Assembly: GCA_031769625.1 (NCBI GenBank)
Contig: JAUIMM010000636.1
Coordinates: 6,096,501-6,160,500, forward strand
From: Taudactylus pleione
Lineage: Eukaryota > Chordata > Amphibia > Anura > Myobatrachidae
DNA: 64,000 bases
Direction of reading: 5' to 3'
Positions within the stretch are counted from its first letter, which is position 1. Each line of letters begins with the position of its first letter. Below, in pieces: positions 19,986 to 30,878 of the stretch. The position numbers and the translations under genes were made by a program. The notes under the pieces are model-generated. The model was not told the DNA's origin. It did no database searches and worked only from the letters and a program-made list of their open reading frames with translations.

Positions 19986-21589
19986 AGTATTGTCTCTTTG
20001 TTGGCGCACATAGATTATAATTTTATATAAAATATAACATTTATTAGATAAATTATTAAAAAGAATTTGTCGCCTTATTAGTGAAATATTCCAACAAAAA
20101 ATATAATAAAAACATTGAAACAAACGTGTCATCAATTATTATTAAATTATTAATAATTAATTTGTCTGTGTCCCTTTAAGTTGTGTTTCTGAGTGAGAAT
20201 TCTATTAAATGTTGTTGTCTCCAGTGTCATTAATCATAATATGTGAATTACCGTATATAAATTCATATACTTAATGATACTGGAGTTCAATTAACCCTGC
20301 ATCTGCTGCCTGTAGTTGTAATAAAATGTGCTATATTGAAGCTAAACCAAGATATAAATTCCATTAATGATGTTATGCTGCCATCTATTGATTATGGTAT
20401 GCCATTACACCACATTAATTGTTAAATATAAAAAAGCAGGTTGATCCAATATATGCTATAATTTGCACAACATTCTCTATAGTAGCCATATATTTGTATT
20501 CATGGAATATTGTCACATGGGAACATGTTTCCAGTTCCTGATACTAATCTTAGTGCCCCCTATTGGGTTGAGACACAAACAATCAGCTGCAGCAACCAGA
20601 TAAATTAGTAGGTTTGATAGTCTCTAAGAAGTATTACGTTGAGAGGTGTTAGTAACACATCACTCAAAAAATATATTAACACTTGGGCTAAATGGTGTGC
20701 ACTGCATATTAAACTTCAATTTATATGGTAAGTATGTTATAGCTCCATTGTGGTGTCTCCCATAAGGGTTATAAAGGTGCTATTTATATTGTATTAACTC
20801 CTCTTATGGGGCTGCAGAATACCTTCATGAGTTATAATGCTTTATCACCCAATATATAGACCATCAGTATTTGAAAGGAAGCTATAATATCTGGTATATT
20901 GCACAGTTAGCTTAACTAATAAGGATTGTAGCTTGCAGCTCCCCCTATTGGGTTCTATTAAATAGCATCACACATGGTTAGTAGAAATTACTTATAGCTC
21001 CCCCTATTGGATTACATCGCACTTTGCTGATAGAATTTATTTATTATAGCTCCCCCTATTGGATTGCATCATAATTTACTAATAGACATTTGGTGATGTC
21101 TAAACTGATTAGTATGCAGACATCTTAGTGCCCAAATTGATATTAAAGATTACTTAACCCAAATATAAGGGTTCCCCCTGTATGACTGCAGGGTTGGTTC
21201 ATGCAGTATGAAGTTGTATTTGGTTTTTGCTCAGAGTGTAGCACCCCCTGTTGGTTTTAATTATACTTAATACAATACAGTGCCATTGTTGTAGCTCCCT
21301 ATATGGGGCTGCAAAATAGGTTAATAAACTATTACTCAGACCAACATTACTGAGTGTATGATTTAGATTCCTCATGCAGGGCTGCAAGGTTTAATCACAA
21401 GTAGTGGTATTAACGTAAATTATATACATTCCCACTGTTCACTCAGAGTAACACTGTAACATAGTATAAATGCTAGATAAGCATGGTAATGTATGCCATT
21501 TTCTTCACTGTGTTAATCCCATTCTCTTATACACACAGTGGAGGCAATGCTTTCAAGTGCCGACATTTCACACAAAGTTATGTTTTTTC
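19986..21589 (+). repeat. Left inverted terminal repeat of the Penelope-like element
   Basis: Runs inverse to 25840-27456 from AGTATTGTCTCTTTGTTGGC (19986) to ACAAAGTTATGTTTTTTCAA (21589). The arms are very similar, with scattered substitutions and small indels. About 45-50 bp of GC-rich sequence present in the right arm (about 25864-25912) is missing here. A degenerate motif, CCCCTATTGG or close variants, recurs at irregular spacing (near 20560, 20943, 21002, 21053 and 21244). Confidence 0.92.
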
Positions 21590-22269
21590 AATGTTGTATG
21601 ATTTATACCAACTTAAACAGACTCATTAAACAAAGCAAAACATGGTGGAATAGAACAACATTTAATAACTATGTCAAGAACGACATTACACCAAGAGGGT
21701 TTAGACACAACATTTTCCCCACTTTTGAGCTGGCTAATGAAGATCTTAGAAAAGAATGGGAGAGAACATTGACACAATGTTCCAAAGATCTAATTAAAAT
21801 ACTAATTAAACACGAGATTCTACTAAATCAATATGCCAATGATATTTCCACTTTGAGTGAAAAATTAAAGAAGTATGAGTCTTTAGATAAATTTCAAATT
21901 TTATATAATAAATACAAGAAAGAGAGAGATGACTTTGAGCAGGGTATTATTGACAGGAAATGTCGTAAATTCCATAGAGAAAAGCAAGACTTTGCAGAAG
22001 ATAAGGTATACAGATGGAGGAATAACGTACAACGTCAAAAGAAACCCAAACCAACCCATTACACAACCTCTGAAGCAGAATCTTCAGATGGAGAAGGATC
22101 CTCTAATCTATTTGGGAGAGACTGGAATAAGCAACGTTTTTTAGATGGCAGTCTGAAATACATCAGAACAGGTTTAGGGATGGAAAACCAAAGTTCAGAA
22201 GGCAAGGGGAGGAGGAGTACGAAGAAAGAGAGAGACACGTGGATGGAGGGAAGATCCGAGAGAATTTAA
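21538..22269 (+). pseudogene. Penelope-like element, N-terminal coding region
   Basis: A 243-codon open frame that begins inside the left repeat. The first roughly 18 codons are repeat-derived. The rest is lysine/glutamate-rich and probably helical: FELANEDLRKEWERTL, CSKDLIKILIKHEILLNQYA and KYESLDKFQILYNKYKKERD suggest a coiled coil at about residues 80-140. Such N-terminal helical segments precede the RT in vertebrate Penelope-like elements, but no enzyme motif is present. A second frame from 22239 (KILTKDQITLLSKGLSFSPT) continues the protein after a frameshift near 22260. Confidence 0.65.
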
Positions 22270-22920
22270 CAAAACAGGAAATAAACAACGACCAACTTAA
22301 AATTATCAATCTTACCAATAAAATCCTCACCAAAGACCAAATCACCCTATTGAGCAAGGGATTATCCTTTTCTCCCACACAAAAACCAAATAGGTTTGAG
22401 TGTCAAAAAGATCTTCATCTCTTCACGAAAAAGATTCTTCTAAAAAATGTCTTTATGTAACAAAATAATATCTTCCAAACTCTAAATTATACACCTAACC
22501 CTATTTTATCAGTGGAGGATTATCAAATCCTACAAATATTGGAAGATTTGGTAATGGAGAGTGAAGACATTGACCGACAAAAGCTTTATACCATTTGATG
22601 CTTGCAAAATTAAACCTAAATCATCTTTCTTCCCGGACTACAAAATATGTCCCCCAGTAAAGGTCTTTCAGGACTTAGTGTCCAGAGACTTAGATACTCT
22701 ATTTTCAAAACCATCCAAACCTCAAGGAGATAATCTGACAACGAAAGATTTGCTTTACAACAAATATCACAGTGGAAAGACACAATTATTAAGCCCTCTG
22801 ATAAAGGGAGCAATATTGTTCTTTGGCCCCGTACAATGTATCTTGAAGAATTACATAAACAACTCGGAGACCGACAGTGCTATAAAATATTGACATTCAA
22901 TCCCACTGGAATTTCAAGTA
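22239..22920 (+). pseudogene. Penelope-like element, region before RT
   Basis: Fragments in successive frames: LTKDQITLLSKGLSFSPTQK with NRFECQKDLHLFTKKIL, then a stop at about 22458, then SFFPDYKICPPVKVFQDLV (from 22621). This is the conserved segment just upstream of the Penelope RT core; the phrase LSKGLSFSPT is characteristic of these proteins. Frameshifts near 22460, 22790 and 22890 break it. Confidence 0.8.
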
Positions 22921-23945
22921 ATGTATACCAACTTGATTACTAAAGCACACACAGATGGTGTGATCAATAAAAAAGATCTGGATTTTCTTAGAACAGATAA
23001 TCCCAAAGTTCCCACATTATATTTGCTTCCTAAAGTTCATAAAAATGACACTACCCAACCAGGAAGACCTATAGTCTCCGGTGTGGGCAGCCTAACAGAA
23101 AAGGCAAGTATATATGTGGATCAATTTTTACGTCACTTTGTACTTACATTACCTTCATACGTAAGGGATACAATGGATGTCCTCAACAAATTACAAGATC
23201 TAGTAGTTAATCCCAGGACTCTATTGGCAACATACGATGTAGAGAGTCTGTATACCAGCATCAATCACATCAGAGGAATCCAGGCAGTCAAATATTTCCT
23301 GGACATGGGTAGATACTACGAAACAAACTCCTTCCTGCTCTCACTATTAGAATTTATATTAACCAAAAACTATTTTACATGTGATGAGACATTCTACCTC
23401 CAGGTTAGAGGGACGGCAATGGGGACAGCGTGTGCCCCCACTTATGCCAACCTCTACCTGGGGTGGTGGGAGAAAGAACATGTTTTTAAAGAGGAATATG
23501 AAAAATACACTGCATCCTTCTGTACCTAAGGTATATAGATGACATACTAATACTTTGGGAGGGTACCAAGGATCTCCTTGAAGAGTTTATAATGATTCTG
23601 AACAATAACAATTTTAATCTAAAACTTTCAGAAGATATTAGCCCAGAAACTGTGAATTTCCTGGACTTAAAGATCAAGATAGAAGTGAATGGTCGGATTT
23701 CTATGGACAATTTTCGTAAAAAAACGGCCACCAATAGTATCTTACATTCCAACAGTGCACACCTACCATCCACTATTAAAGCAATCCCCAAAGGAGAATT
23801 ATTGCGTACAAAACGTAATTGTTCAGATAATGTGACTTATCAGGAAAGAGAACAGCAATTGTGTACAAGACTCAGAGGGGATATAGTAACAGGATCATTA
23901 AGAATGCCTAACACAATGTCAAAAAATACAGAGATTCTTTATTAA
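22921..23945 (+). pseudogene. Penelope-type reverse transcriptase core
   Basis: This RT family is distinct from LTR and LINE RTs and related to telomerase. In the first frame: VPTLYLLPKVHKN, QPGRPIVSGVGSLTEKAS, PSYVRDTMDVLNKLQDL, LATYDVESLYTSINHIRGIQ, LLSLLEFILTKNYF and VRGTAMGTACAPTYANLYLG. After a frameshift near 23520 the catalytic RYIDDILILWEG (23529-23564) and FLDLKIKIEVNGRISMDNFR follow. The D of DVESLYT and the DD of YIDD are the three catalytic aspartates. The domain is nearly complete apart from the frameshift, so its inactivation may be fairly recent. Confidence 0.95.
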
Positions 23946-24296
23946 TTCCAAAACATTTAAGGAAGAACCAGTAAGATTTATTGGGACTTTTAATAATGAA
24001 TGGAGGGAGATCAATGCCATTTTACAAAAGCAATGGTCAGTCTTACAGACGGACCATGATCTGAGGAGTATGCTTCCCACAAGTGTACAAACAAGTTGGA
24101 ACGCTCGCCAAATGTGAAAGATAGCTTGGTAAAAAGCCATCTATCCGCTATGAAAAAATCATGTTACCCTGTAAAGGGCTCCTACAGCTGTAAGCAATGT
24201 AAAGCTTGCCAATGTATGATCTCCAGAAAACATTTTGAAGATCATTAGAACAAAAAAAGGACTATTGACCGTTACATTAACTGTAATACAGCTGGT
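23946..24296 (+). pseudogene. RT-to-endonuclease linker with cysteine motif
   Basis: Degraded linker in more than one frame, ending in SYSCKQCKACQCM (about 24184-24222). Cysteine-rich spacers of this kind lie before the GIY-YIG domain in Penelope-like proteins and may bind zinc. A stop at about 24247 separates it from the endonuclease frame. Confidence 0.7.
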
Positions 24297-24608
24297 GTGG
24301 TCTACCAATTAGAGTGCCCATGCGGGCTACATTATATTGGTAAAACCAAGAGACCATTAAAAGTGAGATTGCTAGAACATATAGGCAACATAAGAAATGC
24401 TAAACGAGATAAGGCCAGATTCAAACCATTAACATCAGTAGCAAATCACTTTTTACAATGTCATGATTGTAATCCCAAAGATCTAAAAGCATTTGGTATG
24501 AAACAAATACAATTAAATATCAGAGGTGGAGATATTGACATGGAATTACTCCAATTTGAAACAAGAATGATCTTGATGAACAGTCTGCATCGTTTTGGAT
24601 TAAATTAG
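24297..24608 (+). pseudogene. GIY-YIG endonuclease domain of Penelope-like element
   Basis: The endonuclease nicks target DNA for integration. The frame reads VYQLECPCGLHYIGKTKRPL, then KVRLLEHIGNIRNAK, SVANHFLQCHDCNPKDLKAF and MELLQFETRMILMNSLHRFG. LHYIGKT contains the YIG signature. VRLLEHI gives the conserved arginine and the nearby E-H. The C-terminal E of FETRMI fits the metal-binding glutamate. A premature stop separates it from the RT, so the domain is intact but the protein is not. It ends in FGLN followed by TAG at 24606-24608. Confidence 0.95.
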
Positions 24609-25839
24609 AGTATCCGTTACTCTCCATTTTTATAAATTAAGCCTTTTTTGAACGCATCTGATATATCTTTAGATTTTTTACTGTGTCCTCAGAAGGATCA
24701 CGCTCTATGATCATTTTAAATTATATTTATTGTTATTAATATATACACATATTTTGATGTCAAAATATGGAATTTTGTTAACAATTTATTATAAATGTAA
24801 TGATACCACGAGTGCACTCAATAGAGCTGCATTTTCATCACTTATGACTGATTAATAATTAGGATCGATTTTTTTAAATCTATATACCACTTATTTTTGT
24901 AGTAGTATTGATAATGAGAACTATCATTAGGATCATTTAACGATAATTTGTTCTTTAGTCACGATTTATTTTATCACTTTATTGCACACCCTTATATTTA
25001 TATAATTGTTCATCACATTTTTTATTCACCACACACGCATATAATTTCATAACATGATCCATTCGTATTCACTATGACCACACTTATCACCAAGGTGTGA
25101 ACTTATTTAATTCTTGTCTCATCACCAACACACGTAAATATTATAATTATTTTTAATAAGGTGTTTTATCACTAATATATATATAAATTTCATAATTATT
25201 CCTTTTATACACACAGAGCATTTTTTTCACGGTTTTAATCATTCATTTTCACTTTACATTCATCAATTAATATTTTGAATAGACAATAACAATTTAGTAA
25301 TGTATAAAAAAATTGTGACACTTTTTAATATGGATAATAGATACATAGATTGATATATATCTGTTAATGGATATGACACTGATTATGACTTGCAAGGGCA
25401 TAAAAATATCCTGCAATTTATAGCCTGTATATTGCAATCTAGTTGCTAGGTAATATTGCTTTGGATATTAATAATCTGTATAACCTATACACTTACCTGA
25501 TCTAAATTTCCTATTGATTTTAATCTTTCTAATAATGAACTTTGTGATGTGGCTGAAAAGCTTATTTATAATAGAGATCGTGGAGTTGTTTACAATTGAT
25601 GGGTGTGTTGTGGATCCTTGTCCAGGATTGGTCAGTCCTGTTAATAATGGAAAAGATGAAATAAAAATCTACACTGCCCTAATATAAAAGTGACCTCCTG
25701 ATTGGCTCAGCAGCCCACATGTTGAGACTAATACTAAGCTGGCTGCTGATTGGTCCAGCAGACCATGTGACCTTAATACTGCATTCCGATTGGCTCCCGA
25801 CCGGAATAAAGCTTCACTGGATGAGGCGATCAGGTTGCC
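24609..25839 (+). other. Penelope-like element 3' non-coding region
   Basis: Very AT-rich sequence up to about 25640. A GC-richer stretch follows with three ATTGG (inverted CCAAT) boxes: TGATTGGCTCAGCAG (25690-25704), TGATTGGTCCAGCAG (about 25748-25762) and CGATTGGCTCC (about 25787-25797). The first two belong to a near-repeat of about 58 bp. These could be promoter elements, which is inferred from motif type only. Confidence 0.5.
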
Positions 25840-27456
25840 TTGAAAAAACATAACTTTGTGTGAAACGTACGACGGCGCTTGCGGCTCCTGCCGCTGATCT
25901 TGTCCTATGTTGTGTCAGCACTTGAAAGCATTGCCTCCACTGTGTGTATAAGAGAATGGGATTAACACAGTGAAGAAAATGGCATACATTACCATGCTTA
26001 TCTAGCATTTATACTATGTTACAGTGTTACTCTGAGTGAACAGTGGGAGTGTATATAATTTACTTTAATACCACTACTTGTGATTAAACCTTGCAGCCCT
26101 GCATGAGGAATCTAAATCATACACTCAGTAATGTTAGTCTGAGTGAGTAATAGTTTATTAACCTATTTTGCAGCCCCATATAGGGAGCTACAACAATGGC
26201 ACTGTATTGTATTAGGTATAATTAAAACCAACAGGGGGTGATACACTCTGAGCAAAAACCAAATACAACTTCATACTGCATGAACCAACCCTGCAGTCAT
26301 ACAGGGGGAACCCTTATATTTGGGTTAAGTAATCATTAATATCAATTTGGGCACTAAGATGTCTGCATACTAAGCAGTTTAAACATCACCAAATGTCTAT
26401 TAGTAAATTATGATGCATCAGCAAAGTGCGAAGTAATCCAATAGGGGAGCTATAATAACTAATTTCAACTAACCAAGTGTGATGCTATTTAATAGAAACC
26501 AATAGGGGAAGCTGTAAGATACAATCCTTATTAGTTAAGCTAACTGTGCAATATACCAGTTTTTATAGCTTCCTTTCAATTACTGATGGTCTATATATTG
26601 GGTGATAAAGCATTATAACTCATGGAGGTATTCTGCAGCCCCATAAGAGGAGTTACTACAATATAAATAGCACCTTTATAACCCTTATGGGAGACACCAC
26701 AATGGAGCTATAACATACTTACCATATAAATTGAAGTTTAATATGCAGTGCACACCATTTAGCCCAAGTGTTAATATATTTTCTGAGTGATGTGTTACTA
26801 ACACCTCTCAACGTAATACTTCTTAGAGACTATGAAACCTACTAATTTATCTGGTTGCTGCAGCTGATTGTGTCTCAACCCAATAGGGGGCACTAAGATT
26901 TGTATCAGGAACTGGATACATGTTCCCATGTGACAATATTCCATGAATACAAATATATGGCTACTATAGAGAATGTTGTGCAAATTATAGCATATATTGG
27001 ATCAACCTGCTTTTCTATATTTAACAATTAATGTGGTGTAATGGCATACCATAATCAATAGATGGCAGCATAAAATCATTAATGGAATTTATATCTTGGT
27101 TTAGCTTCAATATAGCACATTTTATTACAACTACAGGCAGCAGATGCAGGGTTAATTGAACTCCAGTATCATTAAGTATATGAATTTATATAATTCACAT
27201 TTTATGATTAATGACACTGGAGACAACAACATTTAATAGAATTCTCACTCAGAAACACAACTTAAAAAGACACAGATACAAATGAATTATTAATAATTTA
27301 ATAATAATTGATGACACACATTTGTTTCAATGTTTTTATTATATTTTTTGTTGGAATATTTCACTAATAAGGTGACAAATTCTTTTTAATTATCTAATAA
27401 AAGTTATATTTTATATAAAATTATCCTCTATGTGCGCCAACAAAGAGACAATACTG
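25840..27456 (-). repeat. Right inverted terminal repeat of the Penelope-like element
   Basis: Inverse of 19986-21589 with a GC-rich block at 25864-25912 that the left arm lacks. Its inner end has CTTGAAAAAACATAACTTTG followed by TGTGAAACGTACGACGG. Its outer end is GACAATACTG next to TTAAA. Confidence 0.92.
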
Positions 27457-27461
27457 TTAAA

Positions 27462-28090
27462 GGCTATTCAAGATTGGGTTTTGCCCACTTCATTAAAGTC
27501 TAATCAGAGATTTTAGGCTTTGCCAATTATTACAGAAAGTTTATCAAAGCGTTTTCAACGATTGTAGCCCCAATTACTGCTATGACAAAAAAAGGGGCTA
27601 ATCCCAAAGTATGGTCCCCAGAGGCATTGAATGCCTTTCAGACTCTTAAAGATGCATTTTCTGCGGCCCTCATTCTAGTTCAACCTGACATTGAGAAACC
27701 ATTTATGCTAGAAGTGGATGTTTCCACTTATGGAGTTGGGGCTATTTTGTCTCAAGTGGCTGCGGATGGGAGAACAGTGTCTTGGGGATTTTTTTCACTA
27801 ACGTTTTCTAGTGCTGAGAGTAATTACTCCATCGGGCACCAAGAATTGTTAGCTATTAAGTTAGCTTTGGAGGAGTGGAGATATTTATTAGAACGCAGAA
27901 AACATCCTGTTACAACAAATTTTTATGGTCTGTAAAAATAGTATTTGAAGACAGCCCATTGTCTGAACCCACGACAAGCTCGTTGGGCACTCTTTTCTCG
28001 TTTTGATTTTGTCTTCCGGTATCGTCCAGGTTCTTTGAATAAAAAGGCAGATGCTCTCTCACGCTCAATGTTGGAAGAGAACAAAATGAG
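27462..28090 (+). pseudogene. Gypsy RNase H
   Basis: Continuation of pol after the Penelope-like insertion: KAIQDWVLPTSLKSNQR, FANYYRKFIKAFSTIVAPIT, MLEVDVSTYGVGAILSQ, SAESNYSIGHQELLAIKLAL and EEWRYLLERRKHP. D of DVSTYGVG and E of QELLAIK are the first two catalytic residues. After a break near 27930, [20 protein letters not shown] and NKKADALSR close the domain. At least one frameshift (27930) and one stop (27513) inactivate it. Confidence 0.92.
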
Positions 28091-29223
28091 GATCAAAGGT
28101 ACCCTATATTAAACCCTCTGGCCTTTTCTTCAATTTCCATCTCTCCCGATCCTCCTCCTGGGAAGATATTTGTGGCACCTGAGTTACGAGATGAACTTCT
28201 TTCCTGGGCTCATAATTCTCATTTCTCTGGACATCGAGGGGTTCATAAAATGTGCTCTTTTTTGCAACGTTCCTATTGGTTGTCTTCCATGAAAAAAGGT
28301 CCAAGAGTTTATACGTTCTTGTTCTAAGTGTGTACAACATAAGTCCTCCCGGCAGTCTCCAGTTGGTCCTCTCCATCCACTACCCATTCCCACCCAGCCA
28401 TGGACCCATCTTTCCAGGGATTTTATTACAGATCTTCCTGAGTGTGTAGTTATTTGGGTAATGTTGGATCGTTTTACCAAGATGGCTCATTTTTGTCATT
28501 TGGCTCGAATTCCATCAGCCCCCAAATTAGCACAAATATTTATCAAGGAGATATTTTGTCTTCATGGACTTCCTTCTAAGATAGTGTCTGATCGGGGTGT
28601 CCAGTTTGTTGCTCGGTTTTGGAGGGCTTTATGTTCATCATTGCAAATGAAATGACAGTTTTCTTCTGCATATCATCCTCAGTCAAATGGACAAACTGAA
28701 AGAGTGAACCAGGAGTTGGAGACCTTCTTAAGAATGTACATTTCTTCCTCCCAAGATGATTGGATGGATTTTTTGCCTTGGGCTGAGTCTGCTCATAACT
28801 TTCATTATTCGTCTGCTACAGGTGTAAGTCCTTTTTTTGCCAATACTGGTCGACATCCTGAGTTCCTGAGCTTCAGTCAATTCCTACTGTGGACGTTCCA
28901 GCAGCTAAAACTACCCTCCAATATTTTTCTGGAATTTGGAGACAGGTACATAAGTGTCTTAGGAAAGCCTCTGATTATTATAAAACCTTTGCTGATAGAA
29001 AACGTTCGACTGTTCCTAAATATTCTGTTGTGGATTGTGTCTGGTTGTCTACTAGAAATCTGCGACTTAAGGTACCTACCATGAAGTTTGCTCCCCGGTA
29101 TATTGGTCCTTTTTGTATTATAAAAATTATCAACCCAGTGGCATGTAAGTTCCAGTTACCTCCAACCATGTGTGTACCTAACTCCTTTCATGTCTCTTTG
29201 CTTAGACCATTTATTCTTAATTG
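28091..29223 (+). pseudogene. Gypsy integrase
   Basis: Integrase inserts the DNA copy. Its HHCC zinc-finger region is partly seen as HFSGHRGVHKMCSFLQR (about 28218-28268). The catalytic core shows DFITDLP (first D, about 28420), IVSDRGVQF (second D, about 28590) and NGQTERVNQELE (E, about 28700). In between, a stop interrupts LQMK just before the FSSAYHPQ stretch (28653). The C-terminal GPY/F-like segment is YIGPFCIIKIINPVACKFQL and HVSLLRPFILN. Frameshifts also occur near 28290 and 28880. The DDE triad residues themselves remain readable. Confidence 0.92.
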
Positions 29224-29236
29224 ATTTCATGACAGC

Positions 29237-29452
29237 TTGCCTAAGGTACCTCCCATAACAACTGCTCGAGGTCTGGAGTTTGAGATTGATAAGATTCTGG
29301 ATTCACGTAAGCATCAAAATCAATTGCAATATCTTGTAGACTGGAAGGGTTATGGCCCAGAAGAGAGATCTTGGATTAAAGATTCTGATGTCCATCCTCC
29401 TAAGCTGATACGTAATTTTCATGCTACATTCCCTTTAAAACCTGGTGGGTGT
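29237..29452 (+). pseudogene. Chromodomain at integrase C-terminus
   Basis: Reads FEIDKILDSRKHQNQLQYLV then DWKGYGPEERSWIKDSDVH, the classic chromodomain core with aromatic residues Y, W and W. Chromodomains at this place define chromoviruses and direct integration through histone marks. The leading residues PPITTARG and trailing LIRNFHATFPLKPGG are as usual. A stop just upstream (29221-29223) separates it from the integrase. Confidence 0.93.
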
Positions 29453-29464
29453 TTGGCGACCACC

Positions 29465-29489
29465 CAAAAAGGAGGCGGTGGGGGGTTAC
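29465..29489 (+). promoter_or_regulatory. Polypurine tract of the gypsy element
   Basis: The purine run AAAAAGGAGGCGGTGGGGGG lies immediately before the 3' LTR start TGTCAGG at 29490. It is the primer for plus-strand DNA synthesis. Confidence 0.85.
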
Positions 29490-30036
29490 TGTCAGGACTG
29501 TGACTATTTCAGTACACAAAGATAGACTACTTTTGCCAAAGTTCCATTGTGGTCGCTGGAGGAGCTATCCTGCTTGCTGGCATGCTCTCATTCACGGGAT
29601 AGAGTGTTAAAGTGATCTGTTTCCCAGGTGTCATCAGGTTGTGGGATTCCTAGATTGCTCATTATTTCAAACTTGATTCTGATTCTGGATCACATGTTCT
29701 GAAACTTCCTATGGATCACAGACCTCTAGTATACTGTAAAGCCTGTTACTAACTGTGGCTCAGTGTCTGTGCAAGGTTGCTTTCAGGTCTTTTCTTGGAC
29801 TCCTGCCAGATCCCCGCTGTGCCTGTGAATTGCTGTGGACTTTGGCATCAGAAGTTCATCTGGAATATAGCAGTTATCCGCTGCACTACAGAGCCCAGCA
29901 TTCCTATTGTCTAAGTATTGCTTTTTGCTTCATCATTGTGCTCTCATCATTTTGCTGCACTTTACCTGTTGTCTTTTTGTTCCTGTGGATATTGAACTCA
30001 TCCTTGTTACAGTTGTCAACTGCACCGTTACAGTGT

Positions 30037-30530
30037 CATCTCCGCATCACGGGGCTCAACCTCGCTCCGTACTCTAGCCACACCACAGGGCTCAACCCTG
30101 CTACAATCTTCTCCGCATCACGGGTCTCAACCCCGCTCCGAACCCTAGCCACACCACAGGGCTCAACCCCGCTACAATCTTCTCCGCATCATGGGACTCA
30201 ACCCCGCTACAATCTTCTCTGCATTCCGGGGCTCAACCCCGCTACAATCTTCTCCGCGTCACGGGGCTCAACCCCACTACAATCTTCTCCGCATCATGGG
30301 GCTCAACACCGCTACAATCCTCTCAGCATCACGGGGCTCAACCCTGCTCCAAACTCTAGCCACACCGCAGGGCTCAACCCTGTTCTGGAATCTCATCGTC
30401 TTACAGGGCTTAATCATACTCCGACTTCACTACTCCACAAGGCTCAAGTTTGCTTCATCTCTCACTGCACCGCAGGGCACGGCCCTGTCCCGGAACTATA
30501 CTATTCTGCAGGGTCCGCTCTGCTCCGGAT
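30037..30530 (+). repeat. 34-bp tandem repeat within the 3' LTR
   Basis: About 12 or more degenerate units with the core GGGCTCAACCCCGCTACAAT followed by CTTCTCCGCATCA. Some units carry the alternative half CGCTCCGAACCCTAGCCACAC. Two frames across it are open only because of the repeat. It lies in the part missing from the 5' LTR. Confidence 0.9.
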
Positions 30531-30746
30531 TTCCATTACTACAGGGTTCTATCCTGGCAAAGGTCCTTAATGTCATCCTGAGGTGTTAGCCTCATTCTTG
30601 ACTCGGGGTTCCCTACCACGTTAGGTCTTATATAAAGACTGCTTATATATATTTGGGGATTCTCTCCTATACATATTATTGCATATGTGAACCTCTGTGC
30701 TGTTTGAGACTTTATTTTGAGACCTTGCTGTTTATAATGCTTATGT

Positions 30747-30752
30747 GAATAA
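30747..30752 (+). terminator. AATAAA signal in the 3' LTR
   Basis: AATAAA in the sequence GTGAATAAATTCTATTTTAC. Expected to terminate the retrotransposon transcript. Confidence 0.7.
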
Positions 30753-30878
30753 ATTCTATTTTACTTTTATCCTGTGCTACTGAGTTTCATGGAGAGGTCA
30801 TTCCTAAGACCGTCCCAGTTTATTGTGCCTAGCAGGCCTGCCTCCCTCAAGGAGTTTCAAGTGTCGGCAGATGTGACA

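Larger units (their letters stand above)
19813..27461 (+). mobile_element. Penelope-like element with inverted terminal repeats
   Basis: The 7.6-kb insert splits gypsy pol between PEKL and KAIQDW. TTAAA occurs on both sides (19813-19817 and 27457-27461), and joining the flanks restores a continuous pol frame. Inside are long inverted repeats (19986-21589 and 25840-27456) and a 168-bp one-sided extension at the left (19818-19985). Between them are coding remnants of an N-terminal domain, a Penelope-type RT and a GIY-YIG endonuclease. Penelope-like elements are known for terminal repeats in either direct or inverted orientation and for small target duplications. Confidence 0.93.
29490..30878 (+). 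repeat. 3' LTR of the gypsy element (about 1.39 kb)
   Basis: Begins TGTCAGGACTGTGAC and ends GATGTGACA. The first 540 bp match the 5' LTR. The middle has a 34-bp tandem array (30037-30530). Toward the end lies AATAAA at 30747-30752, a likely polyadenylation signal. The alternative 3' end is GGCA at 30869. It is the only complete LTR copy in the window. Confidence 0.88.

Noticed and set aside
30861..30878. Alternative gypsy 3' LTR end at GGCA (30869)
   Set aside because: It would leave mismatched flanks (GATGT against TAATG). The end at 30878 gives TGTCA/TGACA termini and matching TAATG, although satellite similarity keeps some doubt.
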